Origin: a bacterium
GTDB taxonomy: Bacteria; Planctomycetota; Planctomycetia; Pirellulales; Pirellulaceae
Reading direction: 5' to 3'
NCBI GenBank assembly: GCA_030432015.1
Contig: JAUIHJ010000420.1
Span: forward strand, 1-7,471
DNA: 7,471 nucleotides
This document shows, in pieces, positions 1 to 5,185 of the stretch. The stretch's first letter is position 1. Each line of letters begins with the position of its first letter. The notes under the pieces were generated by a model, which worked only from the letters and a program-made list of their open reading frames with translations, was not told the DNA's origin and ran no database searches. Both the position numbers and the translations under genes were made by a program.

Positions 1-704
1 CAGGGCATGGTGTGCGAATCACGCGGCCAGGTACCGTCCAGCGGCTCGCCGGGGTCAACATCGCGGTAAAGGTCCAAACAGTACTGGGGTGGGACCAAGG
101 GCGGATGCGGATGCGTGTACGAAAGGTACCAGAACGCCGGCCGCGTCGGGTCGCGTCGCTGGATCACGCGGGCCATCTCACGCGACGTCCAATTGGTCGG
201 ATGATGTTGCTCGTCCAGATGCCACGGTCGCCAGACATAGTCGTTGTTGCTCATCCCATGCAAAAACTGCTGGCCGACCAACCCCTGCTCGCCCAGGTAG
301 ATTTCATAATCGTCGGTGGGGCCGAGTTGCGGGCGGCCTTCTTCGCAAAGCTGCACGTCATCAAAACCGGCCCGTGCACGCGGGGGATAGACATGCAGTT
401 TTCCGACCGCGTAGGTCTGATATCCGCCGTCGCGGAACGCTTCAGCAATCGTCGGTATGCCGGGCAGTGGCAGTTCCGTTTGAAAGCTCCGGTCGCCATG
501 CGTCCGCGGCGTCGTCCCAGTCAACAGGGTCCGCCGCGCCGGGATGCAAACGGGGCATTCGGTGTACGCCCGCGGAAACCGCACACCGCAACGCACCAGT
601 TGATCCAGCGTCGGCGTCTGCACCGCCGGGTGTCCTGCTGCGCCGAGCAAGTGTCCTGGCCAATGATCCGCGGTGATCAGCAAGATGTTCGGTCGGTCAT
701 GCAT
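1..704 (-). CDS. Type I (formylglycine) sulfatase, N-terminal part, truncated by window edge
   Basis: Predicted hydrolase of sulfate esters, family S1 sulfatase; the substrate cannot be told from this part. The 234 visible residues begin MHDRPNILLITADHWPG, the usual opening beta strand with a metal-binding Asp (D12). The active-site signature is CIPARRTLLTG at residues 53-63. C53 is the residue that family members oxidise to formylglycine, and R57 is the conserved arginine. GKLH (101-104) and the THPHPP stretch (197-202) supply the expected Lys and His positions. The reading frame is open through the left edge, so the C-terminal part is missing. The ATG at 704 was chosen because the signature strand starts right after it. 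The frame is open upstream only to a TGA at 756-758, and those extra codons are not hydrophobic, so no signal peptide is possible. The enzyme therefore appears cytoplasmic, unlike many planctomycete sulfatases. There is no clear ribosome binding site. Family assignment is firm; subfamily (choline-sulfatase or iduronate-sulfatase-like) is not. Confidence 0.93.
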   Translation of the reverse strand, partial: MHDRPNILLITADHWPGHLLGAAGHPAVQTPTLDQLVRCGVRFPRAYTECPVCIPARRTLLTGTTPRTHGDRSFQTELPLPGIPTIAEAFRDGGYQTYAVGKLHVYPPRARAGFDDVQLCEEGRPQLGPTDDYEIYLGEQGLVGQQFLHGMSNNDYVWRPWHLDEQHHPTNWTSREMARVIQRRDPTRPAFWYLSYTHPHPPLVPPQYCLDLYRDVDPGEPLDGTWPRDSHTMP

Positions 705-956
705 CACAGGTCCAATTTGAGAATCCGGTGGGTCATGACGGACGCCCCATCGCCATCACCGTGCCTCACTTCGGTAAGCAAACAAGCGAGGAAGGAGGGT
801 ACCAGCGGACACGAACTCCATCCTGATGCTAACGTACCAGAAAACAGCACGGACAGGTGTGGACCACGCCGGCAGCCGACTCACTCGATTGAAACCGTCC
901 ACTTGACTACAATGCGGCGGTAGCGAACATGCGCCCCCTTCCAACCCAGTCACGCC
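705..956. other. Divergent intergenic region
   Basis: This 252-bp region separates the minus-strand sulfatase from the plus-strand small membrane protein and must hold both promoters. A TACAAT at 908-913 resembles a -10 box for the rightward gene. The only nearby -35-like hexamer, TTGAAA at 889-894, leaves a 13-bp spacer, which is too short, so no promoter is called. No strong hairpin, tandem repeat or convincing small gene was seen. Short open frames crossing the region on both strands have no recognisable protein features. Confidence 0.6.
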
Positions 957-1370
957 ATGCAGCGATCACCACAACGACCTGCGATTCAGTTCAGCTTGCG
1001 CGAGCTCGTGGCGATCATGGCTGGTCTCGCCGCGATTTTCGCCGCCTTCACCTACCGCGACTTCTTGGCCTTTGCGGTTGTAAGCGGGGTCTTGGCGGCT
1101 TGGTCGAGTCGCGTCACACACATCCCGCTACGCTGGACCATGGTGGCCTGCCTGGGCGGTTGCAGCGTGTTTTGCATCGGCCTGCTTTGTGTCGATGTGG
1201 CGCTGGAACGAAGCGACCTGGCACGCGATCCGGCCGTCGAAACGCTGGCGTTCCTGGGGCCGTTCTTCGCCGTATTTGGAATCGCGTTTGCCGCCATGGG
1301 GATACTCATGGCGGTAATTCGGTTCGCCGCGAACCCTCGTGGATCGACAGGCCAAGATCGCGGCGAGTGA
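957..1370 (+). CDS. Small polytopic membrane protein with N-terminal FSLREL motif, function unknown
   Basis: A 137-residue protein with no function I can recognise. After a short polar basic N-terminus it carries QFSLRELVAIMAGLAAIFAA (11-30), which leads directly into the first hydrophobic segment. From memory, an N-terminal FSLRxL block joined to a membrane segment recurs in many planctomycete hypothetical proteins. Four hydrophobic stretches are visible at about residues 15-32, 35-50, 59-82 and 97-122, so it should be an inner-membrane protein, ending in a short polar tail. A charged stretch, ERSDLARDPAVE (84-95), separates the third and fourth segments. The ATG at 957 is chosen because the FSLREL block follows it closely; there is no Shine-Dalgarno sequence. 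It converges on the ATPase gene with 27 bp between the two stop codons, and no terminator hairpin is visible there. It appears to be a single-gene transcript. Confidence 0.72.
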   Translation: MQRSPQRPAIQFSLRELVAIMAGLAAIFAAFTYRDFLAFAVVSGVLAAWSSRVTHIPLRWTMVACLGGCSVFCIGLLCVDVALERSDLARDPAVETLAFLGPFFAVFGIAFAAMGILMAVIRFAANPRGSTGQDRGE

Positions 1371-1397
1371 GCTCGCCCCGACCTCCACCAGCCGTCA

Positions 1398-3338
1398 CTA
1401 AGCAGCCGCATGCGCGACTGCCGCCGCAGCGAAGTTCTCAGCGACTCCGACCGCTTCAATACCCAAGGCGCGAAACCGGCTGACGGCGTCCAACGTTTCC
1501 TCTTCAGACGTCGTGCGGACGTCCCGGACAACGATGGCTGCATCCAACGGACAGTCGGCACCCGATCGAAACGAGCTCTGACGCTCGTCACCGAGCGAAC
1601 CGACGTCAATCAGGACAAGATCAAACGACTCACTGGCTTGCCGCAGCACTTTGTTAACGGCGTCGCTATCGAGCGAGAGGCCCTGTCGCACGGCGTGCTT
1701 GGAAAGCGGAAGGAGTGTCACATTGTCGGCGATCGCGGTAACGGCGGCTTCGGCCAACGGCGTTTCGCCGTCAAGCGTTTCGTGCCAGCTGTGTGCGAAG
1801 TCGAGCCCCAAGGCGGCGCCGAGCTGCGGTGAGAGTAAGTTGGCGTCCACGAGGGCCACTTTGGCACCGGCAGCCGCTGCAGACCGAGCCAAACAGATGG
1901 CCAACGTCGTGCACCCTTCGCCGCCATGACTTGACGAAACTCCCAATACGCGCAACCCTTCCTGACTGGCGTCACGAAGCTTTTCACCGGCATGGCGAAA
2001 GTACTCCGCCTCGGAATCGTAGAGGCGATCGGCGTCGGCTGGCCACATGAGGCGATCCACCTCCCAGGCTGGCTTGAGTTGTTGCCTCGAATCCATTCCC
2101 TTGCTGACCGGCGTCGCGGCGGGCTCGGCCGCAGGCTCAGACTCGCCAGCCGCGTTTGCTGGCTCGGCGCTGGCATCGGCAGATGCTGGACTGGTGGGAA
2201 CTTCGGCGTCACCCGACGGCTTGATCGCCGAGGCCTCCTGCGGCGCAACGCCATGCTCGCTAACCTTGGTATCGCTGGCGGTCTGCACTGCTGCGGTCGC
2301 GGTCGCCTCTGCGTCAGCCTCATCGGCCGGCACATGATCCGTTGGCAATTCTTCGACCGGACTCTTTGTCTCGGTAAGTTGTTCGGTTGCGTCGGCAGCG
2401 TCGACAGTGTCGACAGCCGACTGGCGCGTGGAGCTCACCTCGTCAGATGTTGCCTCGACCGGCGCGGCTGAAGTCGCCTCCGATGGCGCGGGCGAAGTGG
2501 TCGCTGTCGAAGTTGGCGGCATCGGGTCCACGGCTTTGCGATCGGCTGCCATCGTAGGTGCCGTCGCAATGGCCGGTTCGAGCGACGGCCATTCGAATGC
2601 GGATGACCCGATCACGACGGCACTATCTGCCCACATTGCCAAGCCGTCGTCAGGCCGAAGTGTTGCCGGTGGACTGGCGACAGCCGGATCACTGGGCAGT
2701 TCGACGTCGTGCTTCACCGTCGATTCAACCTGCTTGATCTCCGCTTCCGGCTCAACGCGCTCAGCCTCAACGGGCTCAGCCGTCGGCTCAATGGCCACCG
2801 GTTGAGGTTCGATGAATTCCATCTGCGGTTCAACCTGGGGAACCTGTGGTTGTACCGGTTTTACGGAAGCGAAGTTGAGATGGGGACGCGGAATTCGCGG
2901 ATGCGTGGCGGCCGGTTGGTCAGCCTGTGGCAGTGCTTGGCGTCGCATCACAGGCGTCGCGTCTTGGGCCTTTTCCTGCTGGATCGAAACGTCGTAGTCC
3001 GACTCGACGGCAGCCGGGGATGTCTGCACTGGCTGGCGCTGGGCGACGTGGTCTGACGTGACCGCCGTCGACGGCCGCGGTGGCGCTGGTTGCGGCACGT
3101 AAGGCCGGGCGACCATGGGTGACGGCGCCGTGCTGTCGGCAGGCTGGGCCGCCGCGGCCGACGACGTCGGCGTTGGTGCGTCAACACGGTAGTTCCGCTG
3201 CGGCAGCGCACCAAAGACGGCATTCACATTGCTTCTGGCCAACGCCGGATAGTCCGCAGCCCGCGCTGCCTCGTCGGCATTGCTGGGAACGAAATCACTG
3301 CCGTATGCTCTAATAAACGCTTGATCCGTTGTATTCAT
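1398..3338 (-). CDS. CpsD/BY-kinase-like P-loop ATPase with degenerate Walker A and long disordered N-terminus
   Basis: A 646-residue protein in two parts. Residues 1-50 hold a possible short motif (QAFIRAYG, 6-13). Residues 51-420 are Pro/Ala/Glu/Thr-rich, acidic and presumably disordered. Residues 424-646 form a MinD/ParA-fold ATPase domain closest in pattern to bacterial tyrosine kinases (CpsD, CapB, Wzc). It has a P-loop region LGVSSSHGGEGCTTLA (465-480), a Walker A' strand VALVDAN with D498, a Walker B strand FDLVLID with D578, and a late GVAEN with N635. The invariant P-loop Lys is C476, and the signature position is H471. The usual C-terminal tyrosine cluster is absent; the tail is Ala-rich. 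It is therefore probably not a conventional autokinase. It has no membrane segment, so it is presumably cytoplasmic. Its start lies 29 nt inside the end of the upstream membrane-protein gene, implying one operon and translational coupling. The ATPase fold is well supported; biochemical activity and pathway (possibly envelope or exopolysaccharide assembly) are inference. Confidence 0.88.
   Translation of the reverse strand: MNTTDQAFIRAYGSDFVPSNADEAARAADYPALARSNVNAVFGALPQRNYRVDAPTPTSSAAAAQPADSTAPSPMVARPYVPQPAPPRPSTAVTSDHVAQRQPVQTSPAAVESDYDVSIQQEKAQDATPVMRRQALPQADQPAATHPRIPRPHLNFASVKPVQPQVPQVEPQMEFIEPQPVAIEPTAEPVEAERVEPEAEIKQVESTVKHDVELPSDPAVASPPATLRPDDGLAMWADSAVVIGSSAFEWPSLEPAIATAPTMAADRKAVDPMPPTSTATTSPAPSEATSAAPVEATSDEVSSTRQSAVDTVDAADATEQLTETKSPVEELPTDHVPADEADAEATATAAVQTASDTKVSEHGVAPQEASAIKPSGDAEVPTSPASADASAEPANAAGESEPAAEPAATPVSKGMDSRQQLKPAWEVDRLMWPADADRLYDSEAEYFRHAGEKLRDASQEGLRVLGVSSSHGGEGCTTLAICLARSAAAAGAKVALVDANLLSPQLGAALGLDFAHSWHETLDGETPLAEAAVTAIADNVTLLPLSKHAVRQGLSLDSDAVNKVLRQASESFDLVLIDVGSLGDERQSSFRSGADCPLDAAIVVRDVRTTSEEETLDAVSRFRALGIEAVGVAENFAAAAVAHAAA
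2739..2855 (-). repeat. Degenerate xEP/xQP peptide repeat in ATPase linker
   Basis: Residues 162-200 of the 646-residue protein repeat Val/Ile/Ala-Glu-Pro units (VEPQ, IEPQ, IEPT, AEPV, VEPE) every four to eight residues. Such Glu-Pro runs usually form extended acidic spacers, as in the TonB linker. The repeat is at protein level; no clean DNA tandem repeat underlies it. Confidence 0.5.
3310..3338 (-). other. 29-nt gene overlap, probable translational coupling site
   Basis: The start codon of the ATPase gene (ATG, 3338-3336) lies upstream of the TAG stop codon of the membrane-protein gene (3312-3310), in a different frame. Ribosomes finishing the first gene pass directly over the second start. 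No strong Shine-Dalgarno sequence precedes that start, which fits coupled translation and roughly matched amounts of the two proteins. Confidence 0.7.
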
Positions 3339-4899
3339 TGTTCGCCCGTGGTCGTGGGATTTCGATCGTACCGTTCAATTGGGAGCCGGAATTGGCTGTC
3401 GCGTTTGTGGCACCGCTGGTATTGGTGGCCGGAGTTTCCCGGCGTCCCGTGCGGACACTGGTTGCCTGATCGTAACCCTCTGTGGTCGCAGAGGGCGTGG
3501 TGTAGCCAGCAGCTTGCGTCTGGTAGAAACCGTTCGGAGTGCCTTCGGTGGCGTTGGTGCCCTCGGTAGGCGTCATCGCTGCGTCGGGCCAGTTACTGAC
3601 AGGCAACGTCGCCGATGTTGGCTGGACCTGGGTCGATGAATCTGACGGCCATCCAGAAACTTGCTCTGCGCCGCTCGGGGCGGCATATTCGCGCGGCTGA
3701 TAACTTTGGCCGTTCGTAGGCGCGGTGATCGGCGGCGCATTGTACGAGTAGTCCGCGGCAGGAATCGACTCGGCGCCCAGCGTGTCCGCAGCAGGTGCGG
3801 CTGGCTCCGCCGGCCAGACCGTGGCGGCACCGGCAGGCGCCGTGTTGTCGGCAACGGATTCGGCCTGCGGCGTTAATTCGGCGGCGTGGCTCGCAGGCGT
3901 CGGCCCGTCGGCGGGCCAGAGATCCAATTCCGGTTCGGTGACCGGATCGACCGCTTGCACTCCGGGTTCGATGTTGCCCGCCGCCCAGGTGTCAGCAGGC
4001 TGGACGGCATCGTCATCGCCGCCGTTGAGGGCAAAGAACGTCAGTCCGGCGGCGATCACTAGGCCGGCACCGATCGCCAAGCGTGTCTTGTCGAAGGCCA
4101 GGATGTGGCGGTCCTGGTTGACCTGCGTTGTGCTCGGACCGGTTCGCCGTCCGGCACTGCGCCGCGCGTCGTGCCGCTTGGCGAGTTCGGAACGCTGGCG
4201 AGGATCGCCATCTCCTTCGGCCCCGGATCGTCTACGACGGCGCCGTTGGTTCGCCCCTTTTTCGCCGGATGCACCAGGTTCCGAGGCGGCAGAAGTTCGT
4301 GGCGGTCGTTCGCTCGCCACGGCCCGATTGCCCGCCGCCGACCGGTCGGCGGCATTGGTATTCGCCTTGTTATTCGCCGCGTCAGGTTCAGCCGTCTTCT
4401 CGTGAGATGCAATCGCGCGAGTGCGTGGCGCAGCGGCCACCGAATCGTCGTTGTCCGAGCTGTCCGATATCGCCTCCGGACCGGAAATCGGCAAGGTCGC
4501 GGGCTCTGGCGCCTCGGCAGGCAGTCCTTCGGCGCGGCTCGCGCCAGCCTCCGGTGACAGCGCCGCGACGCTCGTTTCTTCGGTTTCGGAAGTCGCCGTT
4601 TCGATCGGCGCCGGGTGAGTGGCCGACGCAGGCTCAACCTCGGGAACATCCGTTGGCTGTTGTGGCTCGGGACGCGATTCGGGACGCATGGCCAACGTCG
4701 GGGCAAGCGCCGCGGCAGCCGCGTTCGCAGCCGGTTCGCGCAACAGGGCCTGCGGCGACAGATCCGGCAGACGAATGAGCACCGGCACTTCTTCACCGTC
4801 GTACTTCAATCCGTGTGCGAATTGGTGCGAGCTGGGAGACGCTGCCGCGCCTGTTGTGAAACTACGGCGAGGTCGTCGGTTTGAATGCGCGTTGCTCAT
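3310..4899 (-). CDS. Single-pass membrane protein with long disordered flanks and WP motifs, partner of the downstream ATPase
   Basis: A 529-residue protein of no family I recognise. Residues 1-270 are hydrophilic, rich in Ala/Pro/Glu/Ser and presumably cytoplasmic. They contain one more hydrophobic patch, EEVPVLIRLPDLSPQALL (36-53), that may be a small folded or binding segment. A strongly basic stretch (214-252) includes six consecutive Arg at 219-224. The only membrane segment is about 273-292, RLAIGAGLVIAAGLTFFALN. Basic residues before it and GGDDD after it suggest an N-in, C-out topology. The outer 235 residues are Ala/Pro/Thr/Asn-rich and carry four Trp-Pro motifs. It is not a Wzz/CpsC protein, which would have two membrane segments around a coiled-coil domain. 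It is the first gene of the pair and overlaps the ATPase start by 29 nt, so the two probably work together. The ATG at 4899 is the first good start; the ribosome binding site is weak. Paired palindromes 38-91 nt upstream of the start may regulate it. Confidence 0.82.
   Translation of the reverse strand: MSNAHSNRRPRRSFTTGAAASPSSHQFAHGLKYDGEEVPVLIRLPDLSPQALLREPAANAAAAALAPTLAMRPESRPEPQQPTDVPEVEPASATHPAPIETATSETEETSVAALSPEAGASRAEGLPAEAPEPATLPISGPEAISDSSDNDDSVAAAPRTRAIASHEKTAEPDAANNKANTNAADRSAAGNRAVASERPPRTSAASEPGASGEKGANQRRRRRRSGAEGDGDPRQRSELAKRHDARRSAGRRTGPSTTQVNQDRHILAFDKTRLAIGAGLVIAAGLTFFALNGGDDDAVQPADTWAAGNIEPGVQAVDPVTEPELDLWPADGPTPASHAAELTPQAESVADNTAPAGAATVWPAEPAAPAADTLGAESIPAADYSYNAPPITAPTNGQSYQPREYAAPSGAEQVSGWPSDSSTQVQPTSATLPVSNWPDAAMTPTEGTNATEGTPNGFYQTQAAGYTTPSATTEGYDQATSVRTGRRETPATNTSGATNATANSGSQLNGTIEIPRPRANNEYNGSSVY
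3583..3924 (-). repeat. Four dispersed Trp-Pro motifs in the outer region of the membrane protein
   Basis: In the part after the membrane segment, WPAD (W328), WPAE (W362), WPSD (W417) and WPDA (W437) stand out as nearly the only tryptophans in an otherwise low-complexity Ala/Pro/Ser/Thr sequence; W305 (TWAAG) is a weaker relative. The spacings are 34, 55 and 20 residues. The downstream ATPase carries WPAD at W432 and WPSL at W250. These look like short linear binding motifs rather than domain repeats. Confidence 0.55.
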
Positions 4900-4936
4900 A
4901 GTGCGTTACTCAAAATAGGTGTGTATTGGCATGTTT

Positions 4937-4990
4937 CTTATCGGTAAGGGTTATGTGGATCTTGAGTCTGAGGCTGACTTTAACGATAAG
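4937..4990. promoter_or_regulatory. Candidate operator pair: two TTAnCGnTAA palindromes 42 bp apart
   Basis: TTATCGGTAA (4938-4947) and TTAACGATAA (4980-4989) are each near-palindromes. The second read on the opposite strand is TTATCGTTAA, matching the first at 9 of 10 bases. Flanking bases extend the first to CTTATCGGTAAG. The centres are 42 bp apart, about four helical turns, so two bound dimers would lie on the same DNA face. They lie just upstream of the membrane-protein gene and could also affect metH. The regulator is unknown. Confidence 0.4.
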
Positions 4991-5052
4991 GAAGTTAGAA
5001 ACCTTTTCGCAGGCCGTGGACGAGGCCCGATAGAAAACGATTAACTGCCGAC

Positions 5053-5066
5053 TAAATCATGACTTA
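5053..5066. promoter_or_regulatory. Imperfect 14-bp palindrome, possible regulator site
   Basis: TAAATCATGACTTA matches its own reverse complement at 12 of 14 positions around a perfect TCATGA core, 120 bp before the metH start codon. It differs from the TTAnCGnTAA pair to its left. It could be an operator or chance; no regulator can be named. Confidence 0.22.
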
Positions 5067-5185
5067 CAGCGTTCTCCGAGGCCTTGCGTCTCCGCCGGTC
5101 ATCTGGGATATTCGCTACGGTGAGGCGACCTGCGGGATTAGAATCGGGGGACGCCGCAACCGCAGAATCAACAAGCAGAGAACTT

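Larger units (their letters stand above)
4900..5185. other. Divergent intergenic region between membrane-protein gene and metH
   Basis: This 286-bp region is clearly more AT-rich in its left half than the surrounding genes and should hold both divergent promoters. It contains two matching imperfect palindromes (cores 4938-4947 and 4980-4989) and a third, different palindrome (5053-5066). A weak 6-bp stem, CTGCGG (5130-5135) with CCGCAG (5160-5165), lies just before metH. I found no confident -35/-10 pair on either strand and no recognisable cobalamin, SAM or SAH riboswitch core in the metH leader. Confidence 0.6.

Noticed and set aside
889..913. TTGAAA and TACAAT as a sigma-70 promoter for the 957 gene
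   Set aside because: The spacer is only 13 bp; a functional promoter would need about 16-18 bp.
12..923. A 303-codon open frame on the plus strand across the sulfatase
   Set aside because: It is antisense to a clear sulfatase with an intact active-site signature; its translation is Arg/Pro/His-rich without domain features, as expected of a high-GC shadow frame.
929..1483. A 184-codon plus-strand frame overlapping the small membrane protein
   Set aside because: Its translation is Arg/Gly/Pro-rich with no hydrophobic segments, and it runs past the neighbouring stop into the convergent gene; the frame at 957 gives clean membrane segments instead.
2391..2421. Nested dyad with two GTCGAC hexamers flanked by GTCGGC and GCCGAC
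   Set aside because: It lies inside the coding sequence and is explained by repeated Val-Asp and Ala codons (AVDTVDAADA); no sign of a recombination or regulator site.
1992..2471. Plus-strand frames antisense to the ATPase linker, some over 130 codons
   Set aside because: They mirror the low-complexity Ala/Pro/Glu codons of the real gene; no start context, domain or independent coding signal.
4128..4778. A 216-codon plus-strand frame antisense to the membrane-protein gene, and a 245-codon minus-strand alternative frame at 4059-4796
   Set aside because: Both are Arg/Pro-rich shadows of the real frame, which has a defined membrane segment and ends in a normal operon overlap.
5130..5165. Six-base-pair stem CTGCGG/CCGCAG in the metH leader
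   Set aside because: A single short stem with a 24-nt loop is expected by chance in GC-rich DNA, and no T-run follows.
5000..5185. Possible cobalamin, SAM or SAH riboswitch ahead of metH
   Set aside because: No B12-box-like GCCACT and no recognisable SAH or SAM core was found; GGACGAGGCCCG (5018-5029) only loosely resembles part of the SAH motif. A covariance-model scan would settle it.
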